Shown here: piece after piece, positions 53,753 through 63,125 of the stretch | How positions within the stretch are numbered: the stretch's first letter is position 1 | Layout: each line of letters begins with the position of its first letter | NCBI GenBank assembly: GCA_005801425.1 | Contig: SYDY01000098.1 | Coordinates: 20,058 to 84,057 of the forward strand | Direction: 5' to 3' | Length of the DNA stretch: 64,000 nt | Source of the DNA: Bdellovibrionales bacterium | GTDB taxonomy: Bacteria; Myxococcota; XYA12-FULL-58-9; SYDY01 | Made by a program: the position numbers and the translations under genes | Notes under the pieces: generated by a model | What the model was told of the DNA's origin: nothing | Database searches by the model: none | What the model saw: only the letters and a program-made list of their open reading frames with translations

Positions 53753-53786
53753 GAGGCCAGCGTCCTAACCGCTAGACGATGGGGCC
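53712..53786 (-). tRNA. tRNA-Glu (anticodon CTC)
   Basis: On the minus strand the sequence folds as a tRNA: acceptor GGCCCCA pairs with TGGGGTC, D-arm region CGTCTAGCGGTTAGGACG, anticodon loop CTCTCAC (anticodon CTC, reading GAG), and T-arm ACGGGTTCGAATCCCGT. The discriminator A is followed by an encoded CCA at 53712-53714. One G-T pair is in the acceptor stem. The 3' two-thirds of the gene overlaps, on the opposite strand, the end of the SulP/carbonic anhydrase frame. Confidence 0.95.
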
Positions 53787-53893
53787 AACCAGGATGTGTA
53801 GAACACAGCCTTAAAGGATCGGTTAGAAGACCGACCCATATCAAAAACAACCCACACTTTGCAACCCTGCTTTGATTGGTTAGACTTGCCGGC

Positions 53894-54442
53894 ATGTTAG
53901 CCTACGCCCTTGGTTGCGCGATGTGGAGCCTGGGGATCCTACCAGGCCCTGTGGGAATTGAAGCAAGCGTGGGTGTGCGATCGCCCATCCCGTTGCATGG
54001 GGGCGCTGTAATCGGAGGAGGAATTAACGGCAGTTTGGGCATTGTGGGCCCGCTGACGTTGGTTGCAGGTGTTCAATTTGGCCGCGCAACAGCCTTGGCA
54101 TCCTCAAGCGATATTACTATCGACGAATACCGATTTTTTATTGGACCTGAGATTGCGTGGATCAAAGGCGTAGGCGCACTGTTTGCAAGGGCGGGTGTTG
54201 GCATGATTGGCCTAGTGCAGAATGTGCGTGATCTAGGCACTGGGAACGGTACGGAACCAATTCACGATGGGCACACAGTGGGACCTTGGTTATGGTCAAC
54301 CTTAGGAGCCCGTGTCTTTTTTGGAGATCATGTATTTACGCATGTCATGGCAGGCGGTGGCTGGACCTGGCTGCGCGTGGATGATCAACGTAAACACAAC
54401 ATGCATGCCATTGCCGAATGTGGTTTGGGATATCGTTTTTGA
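53894..54442 (+). CDS. Outer-membrane beta-barrel-like protein (first of three)
   Basis: A 182-residue protein with signal-like N-terminus MLAYALGCAMWSLGILPGP and alternating hydrophobic/polar beta segments (GGGINGSLGIVGPLTLVAGV, YRFFIGPEIAWIKGVGALFA, HVMAGGGWTWLRVDD) ending in the aromatic YRF expected of an outer-membrane barrel. It starts the unit of two barrel proteins and a TonB-type receptor; its stop overlaps the next start (TGATG). The frame is open up to a TTG at 53876 but the ATG at 53894 gives the proper signal. Confidence 0.7.
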   Translation: MLAYALGCAMWSLGILPGPVGIEASVGVRSPIPLHGGAVIGGGINGSLGIVGPLTLVAGVQFGRATALASSSDITIDEYRFFIGPEIAWIKGVGALFARAGVGMIGLVQNVRDLGTGNGTEPIHDGHTVGPWLWSTLGARVFFGDHVFTHVMAGGGWTWLRVDDQRKHNMHAIAECGLGYRF

Positions 54443-55095
54443 TGAATGCTTGCTTGTTCACGTTGTGGCTCTTAGGCGTGAACGACACACAGATCGGTGA
54501 TCCTGCCAATCAAGACGAATGGCGTATTCCGGGATTTCAACTGGCCATGGGCATTGAAAGTTTTGGTTCGGCAGGACCAGCCAAAACGACGATTTTTAAT
54601 GGTGGTTTGGGTTTGATGCTGCGGCCTACGATCCATTTGGATGAGCAGTGGAGCGTTGCAGCGACACTGCGTTATCAAATGCTGCATCGTGGCCTGAGTG
54701 GCTATCGTTGGCGTGCTACGGCAGGCATCATGTATCACCCGTTCAGTTCACTGCGTATGCTTTTAAGTTTTGGATACGCGGGAATGAAAGCAGATGTGGA
54801 CCATCCCGATGTGACAGTGGATGATGCCCTATCCCAAGGACGCACCCGCGACGCCAGTGCTGCAGCGCTGAACAGTTGTGACGGGACAGGGGCGGTGGGG
54901 GAGCTTGAATTTGCATACCTGCTGCGTTTGGGCTCAGTGCTTGCGACAGGGCCTTATATCAGTGCTGATCTCCAATGGTTGCATTGTGAAGATCGGCATG
55001 ACGTGATCGATTCAGCAACCGGTCTTGCATCGCGTACCGACCAATGGTGGACAACCTACGGCTGGGGTGCGGGCTGGATGGTGGTGTGGCGATGA
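54442..55095 (+). CDS. Outer-membrane beta-barrel-like protein (second of three)
   Basis: A 217-residue protein whose ATG overlaps the preceding stop (TGATG). It begins MNACLFTLWLLGVND, a short hydrophobic start, and continues with beta-strand-like segments (FQLAMGIESFG, WSVAATLRYQMLHRGLSGYR, LRMLLSFGYAGMKADV, YISADLQWLH) and ends GWGAGWMVVWR. An Asp/Ser-rich loop (TVDDALSQGRTRDASAAA) may lie outside the cell. Its stop overlaps the receptor start (ATGA), so the three genes are translationally coupled. No family is recognised beyond the barrel pattern. Confidence 0.7.
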   Translation: MNACLFTLWLLGVNDTQIGDPANQDEWRIPGFQLAMGIESFGSAGPAKTTIFNGGLGLMLRPTIHLDEQWSVAATLRYQMLHRGLSGYRWRATAGIMYHPFSSLRMLLSFGYAGMKADVDHPDVTVDDALSQGRTRDASAAALNSCDGTGAVGELEFAYLLRLGSVLATGPYISADLQWLHCEDRHDVIDSATGLASRTDQWWTTYGWGAGWMVVWR

Positions 55096-56957
55096 TCCAG
55101 GCCTTTGTGTTGTTTGCTCTGTTTGCAGCGTCTGATCCTGTGAAAACCGAGGAACAAGAATTTTCAGCGGTGGTTGAAGGCCGAAAAATCGAACCAGAAC
55201 AAGCCATTCGTGCGTTTGACAATGATGAAGCGTCTCATGTTCCAGGAAGCATGGGAGATCCATTTCATGTTGTCACAGCGCTTCCAGGGGTTTCTGCCAC
55301 GTTTTCGCTTTTGCCCGTTCCGGCCATCCGTGGTTCAAGTCCTGCGGGCACGGGATTTCTTTTGGATGGCATGCGTGTGCCGATGCTGTTCCACTTGCTT
55401 GCAGGACCGGCGGTTGTTCATCCGCGATTTATCGATTCTGTAACCGTATATCCAGGCGGATTTTCGACACGTTACGGTGGGTATATCGGCGGTATTATTG
55501 ATGGAAAAACCCGCGATATTGAAAAGAAAAAACTTCTGATCGATGCGCAGGCAGATAGCACCAGCAGCAGTTTGTATGTCAGCACGCAATTGCCTCGCAA
55601 TGTTAGAATAGCCGCATCAGGTCGCTATGGCTATCCGGGTGTTTTTTTACGTTTATTTGAACCGGGAAGCAGCTACAGTTACTACGATTACCAAGTGCGT
55701 GTTGAAGGTGAACTTCGCAATCAACGTTGGTCGCTCTCTCTTCTTGGTGCGGGCGATAAGCTTCAGCGAAGTCAGAAAATTGGCGTGAGCTCTTTTGTCG
55801 ATGTTCAGTTCCATCGTTTGTTACTTAAACATGCATGGGAAATCACGCCGCGTCTTCGCCAAGAATCGCAGATGATTTTCAGTTTCGATCGAGCGCAATC
55901 GGATCCCCAAGGGAAGGGCACATCGTCTTTTGGTACGGAGGCACGCATTTTATGGATGTGGCAAATGCTTTCGTGGATTGACGTAGAAGCAGGCATTCAA
56001 GGTTTTGGACGAAGCAGTCGCGATGAACGTGTGCTTGGCGCAAGTTCGGGTGGGTTTTTTGAAGAAGTGCCCATTGACGATCCCAAAGTTGGACTTGGAA
56101 GTGTGGGCGCCTTTGTGGAGGCCACGTTAGTTCCGCTTAAAGGACTTAGGGTCACGCCTGGTGCACGTGTGGATGCGTATTTTAGTGGGGATACGCAGAA
56201 AGTATCCGCAGATGGTCGTTTGCGTGCGTGGTATTGTGCGTGGGGAAAGCAACAATGCTTGCTTGCGGTGAAAGCAAGCACAGGCACATTTCACCAACCC
56301 CCACGTTTGCTGGTGGCAGTGCCGGGTTTGGACTTTTTGGCACTCAATCGGGGTTTGCTTCAGTCTTTTCAAAACTCCGCAGGAATTGAAGCACGGCTCC
56401 CAGGTGATTTTTTGTTTGAATTGCAGGGATATTACAATCGCATGGATCCGTTGGGCTATGAGCCGAGACTTGCGGTTACGTTGGGTAGCAGCCAAATTCC
56501 ACCAACACCCAACGCTGCTTTGCATGGACGATCCTATGGTGCTGAAGTTTTATTGCGCAGCATGGGATTGAAACGTGCGTTTGGCTGGGTAGGCTATACT
56601 TGGAGCAAGAGCGAACGCAGTTCGGGTGATAGTTGGTATCCCTATGATTTCGACAGACGGCATCAAGTGACCTTGGTTGCGGGCGTAAGGCTTCCCCGCG
56701 ATTGGCGTTTTTCTATGCGTGGCATGTACCAAAGCGGTGTTCCGGTTGATACCGAGCGAGGACGTTCTACAAGTCGTGCACCTGGATTTGTTCGTTTTGA
56801 TGTTCGTGTTGATAAAACATTTGTTTGGAGGGATTTTAATATCGATTTTTATCTGGATGTTGCCAACGTCACATTGTCACGTGAAGTAGGTGGACTCGCC
56901 GGCACTGAAGGCTTTCGTTATATTTTCCCGAGTTTGGGTATCAAGGTCCTATTGTAG
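55092..56957 (+). CDS. TonB-dependent receptor-like outer-membrane protein
   Basis: A 621-residue protein. After the signal-like MIQAFVLFALFAAS it has a plug-domain pattern (HVVTALPGVSATFSLLPVPA, IRGSSPAGTGFLLDGMRVPM, FIDSVTVYPGGFSTRYGGYI) followed by a long barrel with typical segments (WYPYDFDRRHQVTLVAGVRL, FNIDFYLDVANVTL) and a C-terminal YIFPSLGIKVLL. A classical TonB box is not obvious, and the plug is shorter than in siderophore receptors. The ATG at 55092 overlaps the previous stop; the frame is open to 55044 but inside the barrel gene. It probably works with the two barrel proteins in transport or secretion across the outer membrane. Confidence 0.85.
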   Translation: MIQAFVLFALFAASDPVKTEEQEFSAVVEGRKIEPEQAIRAFDNDEASHVPGSMGDPFHVVTALPGVSATFSLLPVPAIRGSSPAGTGFLLDGMRVPMLFHLLAGPAVVHPRFIDSVTVYPGGFSTRYGGYIGGIIDGKTRDIEKKKLLIDAQADSTSSSLYVSTQLPRNVRIAASGRYGYPGVFLRLFEPGSSYSYYDYQVRVEGELRNQRWSLSLLGAGDKLQRSQKIGVSSFVDVQFHRLLLKHAWEITPRLRQESQMIFSFDRAQSDPQGKGTSSFGTEARILWMWQMLSWIDVEAGIQGFGRSSRDERVLGASSGGFFEEVPIDDPKVGLGSVGAFVEATLVPLKGLRVTPGARVDAYFSGDTQKVSADGRLRAWYCAWGKQQCLLAVKASTGTFHQPPRLLVAVPGLDFLALNRGLLQSFQNSAGIEARLPGDFLFELQGYYNRMDPLGYEPRLAVTLGSSQIPPTPNAALHGRSYGAEVLLRSMGLKRAFGWVGYTWSKSERSSGDSWYPYDFDRRHQVTLVAGVRLPRDWRFSMRGMYQSGVPVDTERGRSTSRAPGFVRFDVRVDKTFVWRDFNIDFYLDVANVTLSREVGGLAGTEGFRYIFPSLGIKVLL

Positions 56958-56979
56958 AGGCGGTTCGCGAACCGCCCTT
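56954..56979. repeat. GGCGGTTCGCGAACCGCC palindrome between convergent genes
   Basis: An 18-base perfect palindrome (56959-56976) with AGA before and CTTTATAAA after, filling the gap between two convergent genes. It can act as a bidirectional terminator and belongs to the family seen at 17998 and 48273. Confidence 0.8.
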
Positions 56980-56986
56980 TATAAAA

Positions 56987-59900
56987 CTATCGCAACGCAA
57001 ACACATCACCCTGCATATCCACGGCAATGAGCACATCTTCAACCACAAGCGCATACGCCGTGTTGGGCGCCTTGGTGTCTTGCAACCAATGCTCACCATC
57101 ATCAGGCGAAAACCATAAAGCACCATTGCTTGCGATGGCCACCCAAGCGTTTTCCCAAAAGACGGAACCCAGAACATCTACACCCGCGCCAAGAAGTGCT
57201 TCAAGAATACTGCATACGTTGGCATCGCATGGCCCCGGCTGCATGGCAGGCGCGTGAGGTGCGGCGCTTGGATCGCTGAGTGCTATCCAATGCCTTGGTT
57301 TCACATGAAGTGGTGATCCAAAATGCCCATCGCCTTCGGCCGAACGACCCACCACCCAAATATTGATTGCATCTTCGAGGGTGTCGATGCGCACGATCCC
57401 ATCGGTGCTTGTTGCTTTGTACTCTGGCCAGATGGTGTTGTCGGCACCGTTGTCCGCAATCCAGACTGTGTTGGAACGGCCGTTAGGGGTCCATGTGAGC
57501 CATAATTGGCCATCCCCAAGTTTTGTGAGCGCTATGCCTGTGGGGGGCGCCGGTGCGCGTGCTGTGTACTTGAATGAATGCGTGATGATCGTGCTGTTGC
57601 CACGGGTGTCATCGGCACGGCATTGGATTTCGTAACGAATGTTGTTTCGCCATACAATCTCGGAAAGCATGCGATGCCATGCTTCGCCTTCATCCATGTT
57701 TGCTTTTTTCCAAACCTGCGCTGTTTGATCAAATGCCGTACCAAACCATTTATTCGTGCTTGTATCGCGAACCGCAATAAGAACTTGCCCGACGCCAGCG
57801 ACATCGCGCGCTGTCCCTGTGACTCCTGGTGATGGATCCCATGGGTCTTGCGCCAATGCAATCTGTACTGTGGGGCCTTGCGTATCGACGGGCGGCACGA
57901 CTTCGTTCAACCATGTGCGCTCAGGCGAAAGCACATTGCCAACCGTATCAATCACTTGCAAATGAATGAAACCCGCGATGTTGGGCAACGCGATGGGCCC
58001 AAACGAACCATCACTTTGGCTGTGGGTTGTTGCAATCGTTTGATTGGCTTCGTTGAGTACGTCAACACGGACGGGGTAGGTGCTGAGATTGTTGATATCA
58101 GGACCCGCGAGATCACGAATGCACCCAGCTTGGCCTTGAATTTTGTGGATCTCACCGGGCGTCATTTTAGACGAAAATGTAATTCCTTCGATTTTTATTT
58201 CGGGTGGCGTGTGATCAATATCAACCCGAAATTGCGCAAGGAATGTGATGTTACTTTCAGTTGGACTCCCTACGCGACTTTGTACTGTGATCGTATTGCG
58301 TCCAATCCCATCGACGATATTCGTGGGTAAGTTTGTCCACAAGGCTTCGTACAGATTATTTGAAACCAAACGAATCGCACCCGAGATACCCGCCAAGGAT
58401 GCGGTAGGCAATTCTCTCAGTGGTTTTGAACTTTGAAAAAGTACGCGCAGTGGTGACGTTGGGCCTGCAAGGGCTGGCACAGCACTTAACGTCAAAGCGG
58501 GCAGTTCAAGGGTTTGCGTGATGCTTGACTGCAAGCTGTCATCGGTAGCTACAAAGGCGAAATGTGTGCTTCGCGGCAACGTCATTGCTGAAAAACCTGT
58601 GGGATCGCGAAGAGACTGAACACGAGCACCACTGGGTAAAATAATATCCACGTTGTTTATTGAATTGGGGATTTGTGTAGCATCAAGCATCACGTGGGCG
58701 ATGATCCCATCGGATGTAAGTTCCTCTTGAATGGAAATGCTGGATGCCGGAATAGGTTGTGGCGGCATGGTACGAACCATCACGGGACTTGTTTCAAAAC
58801 TTGCACTGATGTCGCGTGCAGTGACGGTGATCCTGGCATGTAGTGTGTTTGTGCCAAGAACAAGCGGTACTTGGATGGCTGCTTTAAAACGCCCATCATT
58901 ATGAACGATCTGGTCGAGGCTTGTTTGTGAAACGAATTGGCCCGTATCATTGAGAAGTGCAACGTTTTCCACGCGTGCACCTATTTCCGTATGGCCGTCC
59001 AGTATAAATATGTCGCCGCTTTTAAGTGCGCGTTGTCCTGCGGGAAGGATCACCGTGGTATCGTTGGGGATAGGTTGTCTGTCTAAGACGAATGCAAGAT
59101 CCGTTTGTGTCACGTTGCCTGCATGATCACGAACTTTTACATGAATGTATTTTTGGCCATCGCTGCCTGTGAATTGTAAGGATTGTTCCCACGGGAAATG
59201 CGCCGGAAACCATACACCCATGGGCGTTGCATCACGCGATGCAATATCTCCGTCAATGAATATTTCATCGGCATGGGCGGTGTTAATTAACAATGTGAGA
59301 TTTGTTTGTGCAGTACGCGTTGCACGCGAAGGGATCACAGTAAGCAGGTCAGGGGGGGTATCATCGATCCACAAGGGTGGCGTGCGAGATAGCATCTCAT
59401 CGCTTGTATTGCCGGCCGCGTCGGCAAGATGCAATTGGACAACAAGCCCCAGGGTTGTGGCGAGTGGGATCCCGCGAAGATCAATTTGACCGCTGATTTG
59501 TTTGTTTGCGTCAACATGCACAAACGATAAAATATCGCGGAGCACTTGGCCTGTGGGGTCGACAAGCGTAGCCGATGTGACGATGGCGTCGGTGTCGATG
59601 TTTCCAGAAAACGAAACCGTACTTTGACTTGAAACAGCCGAAAGAGCTGTTTCCCAATGGAGATCGGTTACCTTGGGTTTACGTGTGTCTACAGTGATTG
59701 TACCGGCCTCAAGTCGTGTTCTGTTTCCAAAAGCATCAACAAGAATGACTTCGATGGTAAGAGGAACACCCGAAGGTTCGTTCCCTGTGGTGGTGTATGT
59801 AAAACCATAGGTGTGGCGTGAAGCGGTGGTTGTACGCGTATCCAGCGTCCAGGGCTCGCGCAAATTGCTGCCACTTAAAAAGACTTCAGGTGGCATGCCG

Positions 59901-60172
59901 AGTGCTTCATCGGCTTGGACTGTGATCGAAAATTTTGTGCCCGTGCGTCCAATCGCAGGTTCTGGTCGAATGGTGTTTTCCAATTGCGGGGAGATATCGT
60001 CAAATTGATCGCGCGGCACGCAGATATGATCCAGCATTCGGCATACGCCTTCACTGGTGCAGTCATCGTGATAGTTGCACGGTGTTTGTTCGAGAGAAAC
60101 GGTGTTTTGTTTGCATGCCGATGTGAATGCCAGTGCCGCAAGAAACCAGTAATGTATATTTTGAAATCGCAC
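56987..60172 (-). CDS. Very large Ig-like-repeat lipoprotein
   Basis: A 1061-residue predicted lipoprotein with GTG start (after AGGGGTGAGG), signal MRFQNIHYWFLAALAFTSAC and lipobox Cys20. A short Cys-rich module comes first (CNYHDDCTSEGVCRMLDHIC), then many beta-sandwich repeats with the recurring pattern of a D-x-x-G-N turn (VEVILVDAFGNRT-like, LADAAGNTSDEML, VKVRDHAGNVTQTDLAF, VIDTVGNVLSPERT), as in bacterial Ig-like surface proteins. The last 150 residues are Trp-rich and include ATSTDGIVRIDTLEDAINIW, possibly a fibronectin III then a propeller-like end. It is convergent with the receptor gene. A surface adhesin role is an inference. Confidence 0.85.
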   Translation of the reverse strand: MRFQNIHYWFLAALAFTSACKQNTVSLEQTPCNYHDDCTSEGVCRMLDHICVPRDQFDDISPQLENTIRPEPAIGRTGTKFSITVQADEALGMPPEVFLSGSNLREPWTLDTRTTTASRHTYGFTYTTTGNEPSGVPLTIEVILVDAFGNRTRLEAGTITVDTRKPKVTDLHWETALSAVSSQSTVSFSGNIDTDAIVTSATLVDPTGQVLRDILSFVHVDANKQISGQIDLRGIPLATTLGLVVQLHLADAAGNTSDEMLSRTPPLWIDDTPPDLLTVIPSRATRTAQTNLTLLINTAHADEIFIDGDIASRDATPMGVWFPAHFPWEQSLQFTGSDGQKYIHVKVRDHAGNVTQTDLAFVLDRQPIPNDTTVILPAGQRALKSGDIFILDGHTEIGARVENVALLNDTGQFVSQTSLDQIVHNDGRFKAAIQVPLVLGTNTLHARITVTARDISASFETSPVMVRTMPPQPIPASSISIQEELTSDGIIAHVMLDATQIPNSINNVDIILPSGARVQSLRDPTGFSAMTLPRSTHFAFVATDDSLQSSITQTLELPALTLSAVPALAGPTSPLRVLFQSSKPLRELPTASLAGISGAIRLVSNNLYEALWTNLPTNIVDGIGRNTITVQSRVGSPTESNITFLAQFRVDIDHTPPEIKIEGITFSSKMTPGEIHKIQGQAGCIRDLAGPDINNLSTYPVRVDVLNEANQTIATTHSQSDGSFGPIALPNIAGFIHLQVIDTVGNVLSPERTWLNEVVPPVDTQGPTVQIALAQDPWDPSPGVTGTARDVAGVGQVLIAVRDTSTNKWFGTAFDQTAQVWKKANMDEGEAWHRMLSEIVWRNNIRYEIQCRADDTRGNSTIITHSFKYTARAPAPPTGIALTKLGDGQLWLTWTPNGRSNTVWIADNGADNTIWPEYKATSTDGIVRIDTLEDAINIWVVGRSAEGDGHFGSPLHVKPRHWIALSDPSAAPHAPAMQPGPCDANVCSILEALLGAGVDVLGSVFWENAWVAIASNGALWFSPDDGEHWLQDTKAPNTAYALVVEDVLIAVDMQGDVFALR

Positions 60173-60221
60173 GCCTCACCCCTGATGGCAGTGGCGGCTG
60201 CTGCTCCAGACTAGCGCATTG

Positions 60222-61193
60222 CTACGCCATCAACAATGCTTCACCGCACAGTGCATAGAGAATACGCGCACCGACGTTGCCATCCCATTCGTCGGCGTTG
60301 TCTCCGGGGGCAACTTCACAAAGGTCAAATCCAACAATGCGCCGTCCGCTTTGGGTGATCGCGCGGAGCAACATGCGTGCTGCTCGAAATGATAATCCAC
60401 CAGGTACGGGCGTTCCTGTATGGGGACATAGCGCAGGATCGAGTCCGTCAATATCAAATGACACGTAAACACTGGCGCTCAGCTCACTCACGACATCGTG
60501 CCAATGGGACATATCGCCAAGCATATCGTCAAAGAACGTGACAATACGGCCTTCTGATTGAATAATCGCTTGATATTCACTTTCACAAAAATCACGGATC
60601 CCCACCTGCACAATTTTTTTGACCATGGTGTGGGTCATGACATTGTGCATGATCGAGGCATGAGACTGTGCAAATCCTTCGTAGGCATTGCGCAAATCCG
60701 CATGGGCATCGATGTGCAATATACTCAGATTTGGGTAATGCTCTGCATGGGCTTGAATGCTTCCAAGAGGCACAGAATGATCGCCGCCAATAACACCAAA
60801 GATTTTCCCTTGGGTGATAAAGTCTTCAGCGGTTGCATACACCTGCGCGCGCATCTTTTCGCTGCATGCGTTAACGGCGCTGGTCGCTTTTTCATCGCCC
60901 GCGCGTGCGAGATCCACAAGCGCGCGTGCTTCGTTGTTCCAACGCGTAATGTCGGCGCTTGCGGGAAGGGTTGCGATCCCGCGTTCGTAAGGCTTGCCGG
61001 TATGCCTGCAAAACAAATCCAGTTGATGGCTTGCAACACGAATGGTTTCAGGGCCTGAGGCGGTCCGGCGACCATAGGATGCAGTGGCATCAAAGGGGAC
61101 GGGCAACAGCACCACAGCCGCTTGTTCGGGCGAGGCGTGCAAGCCAAAGGTAGGACTTTCTGACGTGATGGGGGCTTCGGGGTCAAAATGCAT
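60222..61193 (-). CDS. Arginase/agmatinase family hydrolase
   Basis: A 323-residue ureohydrolase with a two-manganese centre. Metal-ligand motifs are complete: GVIGGDHSVPLGS, ILHIDAHADLRNAYEG and VYVSFDIDGLDPALCPHTGT with the following PVPGGLSFRA substrate loop. The SHASIMHNVM insert and overall shape fit agmatinase (agmatine to putrescine and urea) or a formimidoylglutamase-type member; agmatinase is preferred, not proven. If it is agmatinase, its product could feed the PuuA/PuuD-like set 41 kb away. The ATG at 61191-61193 follows AAAAGGA. It is divergent from tsaC. Confidence 0.9.
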   Translation of the reverse strand: MHFDPEAPITSESPTFGLHASPEQAAVVLLPVPFDATASYGRRTASGPETIRVASHQLDLFCRHTGKPYERGIATLPASADITRWNNEARALVDLARAGDEKATSAVNACSEKMRAQVYATAEDFITQGKIFGVIGGDHSVPLGSIQAHAEHYPNLSILHIDAHADLRNAYEGFAQSHASIMHNVMTHTMVKKIVQVGIRDFCESEYQAIIQSEGRIVTFFDDMLGDMSHWHDVVSELSASVYVSFDIDGLDPALCPHTGTPVPGGLSFRAARMLLRAITQSGRRIVGFDLCEVAPGDNADEWDGNVGARILYALCGEALLMA

Positions 61194-61252
61194 GAGATCC
61201 TTTTAGCATAGTCTGTGTTGCTTGATACAGCGTAGGTTGATACCCGTGCCCT

Positions 61253-61852
61253 ATGCTTTCCGATGTGATGCGTGCGACAGAAATCCTACGGGGCGGTGGT
61301 GTGGTCGTGATCCCCACCGAAACGTTCTATGGCCTATCGGCTTGTGTGACATGCCCCGAGGCGATTTTGCGTATTGTGGCCATCAAGGGACGCGATCCGC
61401 ATAAGCCCATGCCTCTGATTGCTGCCGATCTCGCCCAAGTGCACAGTATTGCACTTTTAGGCCCATCCGAAGAGCGTTTGGCGCAGCATTTTTGGCCAGG
61501 TCCGTTGACGCTGGTTTTGCGTGCTCGGCCAGGGGTTTCTCCAGAACTTGTTGCCGCAGATGGAACTTTAGGTATTCGGGTGACCAGCCATCCCATGGCA
61601 CGGGCATTGGCCCTTTCGTGTGGCGAGCCTCTTGTGGCGACAAGCGCCAATTTTTCAGGTGTATCTGCTGTTTCTGAAATGAAAGATCTGGATCCTGCCC
61701 TGGTTCAGGCTGTGGATGGCGTGTTGGATGGCGGCTCACTGCCAGGTGGTTTGCCCAGCACGCTGATACAGGTATGCGGCGAGACGCTGCGTGTGATACG
61801 GGAGGGTGCGATCACGCGAGAAACAATCATCAAGGTGTTTGCAGGTGGATGA
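61253..61852 (+). CDS. tsaC: L-threonylcarbamoyladenylate synthase
   Basis: Makes threonylcarbamoyl-AMP from threonine, bicarbonate and ATP, the first step of the t6A37 modification of tRNAs reading ANN codons. The 199-residue YrdC/Sua5 domain shows GGVVVIPTETFYGLSACVT, IKGRDPHKPMPLIAADL, WPGPLTLVLRARPGVSPEL, LGIRVTSHPMARAL and LVATSANFSGVSAV, all family hallmarks. It has the TsaC/YciO length, without the Sua5 C-terminal domain. The next gene overlaps its stop by 8 bases. A three-gene operon follows. Confidence 0.94.
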   Translation: MLSDVMRATEILRGGGVVVIPTETFYGLSACVTCPEAILRIVAIKGRDPHKPMPLIAADLAQVHSIALLGPSEERLAQHFWPGPLTLVLRARPGVSPELVAADGTLGIRVTSHPMARALALSCGEPLVATSANFSGVSAVSEMKDLDPALVQAVDGVLDGGSLPGGLPSTLIQVCGETLRVIREGAITRETIIKVFAGG

Positions 61853-62567
61853 AGCGTTTACAGACGACGCGCTATGGAATGGTCGGCTTGTGTTTCGCCA
61901 ACCCGCCAAGGGTGTGGGTTATCGCTTTAATATCGATCCGGTGTTGGTGGCAGGCTTTGCGCCATCGGCACGGCATGTGGTGGATCTCGGCGCGGGTGTT
62001 GGCGTGATCGGTCTTTTATTGCTTGCGATGAAGAAAGCCCAATATCTTACGGCGGTGGAACGACAACCGATGATGGCAGATTGCATGCGTCACAATATTC
62101 ATGTGCAGAACGTGGATGTGCGTGCACGGGTGATCGCCGCAGATTTGCGTTCGGTCGATTTGCCTCTTGTGGATCTTGTGGTGTTTAATCCACCGTACAT
62201 GCCCATGGACGCTGGACGCGGAAGCCCCAATGCGGGGCGCGATGAAGCGCGCAGAGAAGTCCACGGCGGTCTCGCTGATTTTTGTGGGGCAGCCATTCGT
62301 TGTTTGGCGCCCAATGGTTCTGTTTTGGCCATAGTTCCCCAAATACGTGAAATGAATCTTGTGCGTGCTGCAAAAGATGTTGGATTGCAACCGGTGCGTC
62401 GATGTCTTGTGCGTGCGCGTCCCGATGATGTCCCTCATCTGATCATGCTGCAATTCTCTCGTGAAAATACGTCGCCTGTGCAAAGTGAACATCTTGTGAT
62501 CCATGCAGATCGGGATGGACGTACGCTCAGCCCGGTGGTTGATGCATGGGTGCGGGGGCCTTCATGA
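61845..62567 (+). CDS. N6-adenine methyltransferase, TrmN6-like
   Basis: A 240-residue SAM-dependent methyltransferase. It has the SAM loop VVDLGAGVGVIGLLLLAMK, the acidic strand YLTAVERQPMMADCM, IAADLRSVD and the N-P-P-Y catalytic motif in LVVFNPPYMPMDAGRGSPN, with the A-R-R-E-V-H that follows in TrmN6-type enzymes (m6A37 of tRNA1Val). A tRNA target is likely given the neighbouring tsaC, but other NPPY enzymes methylate rRNA. The GTG at 61845 follows AAGG and overlaps the tsaC stop; the ATGA at its end overlaps the dciA-like start. Confidence 0.88.
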   Translation: MDEAFTDDALWNGRLVFRQPAKGVGYRFNIDPVLVAGFAPSARHVVDLGAGVGVIGLLLLAMKKAQYLTAVERQPMMADCMRHNIHVQNVDVRARVIAADLRSVDLPLVDLVVFNPPYMPMDAGRGSPNAGRDEARREVHGGLADFCGAAIRCLAPNGSVLAIVPQIREMNLVRAAKDVGLQPVRRCLVRARPDDVPHLIMLQFSRENTSPVQSEHLVIHADRDGRTLSPVVDAWVRGPS

Positions 62568-63043
62568 ACAACATGCCGCCCAGAAAAAAACGACGCCGTG
62601 TTGAGCCTGTGGCCAATGCACTTGCGACCATGTTCAAACGTCGTAATTTAACCGATCTCGCGCGTTTTGTGTTGATGAACGGTGCGTGGGAGGAAACGGT
62701 GGGCAAGGATTTGGCCCGTCATATTCAGCCTGCCAAATATTCCCGTGGCACGTTGTTTGTGACCGTGCGTCATTCGGCATGGAACACCGAAATTCAATTT
62801 ATGGCAGCGCAGTTGATGGATTCTCTCAATCAAGTGCTTGGGGAGACAGTCCTTACAAGCATTCGTGTTTGGGCTGGCGCACCATTCAAGCCACCGCCGA
62901 TCCCCGAGCCTCCCCGCAAGCTCGTACTTCGCGAAGAAAAACAAGTGATCGCAACCGGTGATTGCATTCAAGATCCAGAAGTACGTGAAGCCTTCAATCG
63001 TTTGATGCGCAAATGGTTGAGTGGTGAAAAGTCTGAAACCTGA
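62564..63043 (+). CDS. DciA-like (DUF721) protein
   Basis: A 159-residue basic protein. The N-terminus MNNMPPRKKRRR is very basic; the core KDLARHIQPAKYSRGTLFVTV followed by RHSAWNTEIQFMAAQLMDSL matches DUF721, the domain of DciA, a replicative helicase (DnaB) loading or operating factor. It sits in a translationally coupled operon (ATGA overlap) with tsaC and the methyltransferase. The C-terminal extension after residue 110 (PPIPEPPRKL onward) is a linker and short helix not needed for the fold. Confidence 0.85.
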   Translation: MNNMPPRKKRRRVEPVANALATMFKRRNLTDLARFVLMNGAWEETVGKDLARHIQPAKYSRGTLFVTVRHSAWNTEIQFMAAQLMDSLNQVLGETVLTSIRVWAGAPFKPPPIPEPPRKLVLREEKQVIATGDCIQDPEVREAFNRLMRKWLSGEKSET

Positions 63044-63125
63044 TTGCGCGGGTGCCTACAGAAATTATGACTGTATTCTTTGGCAATTAAGTTATTATGG
63101 TACTATTTTCTCCTGTCCCAGATCG

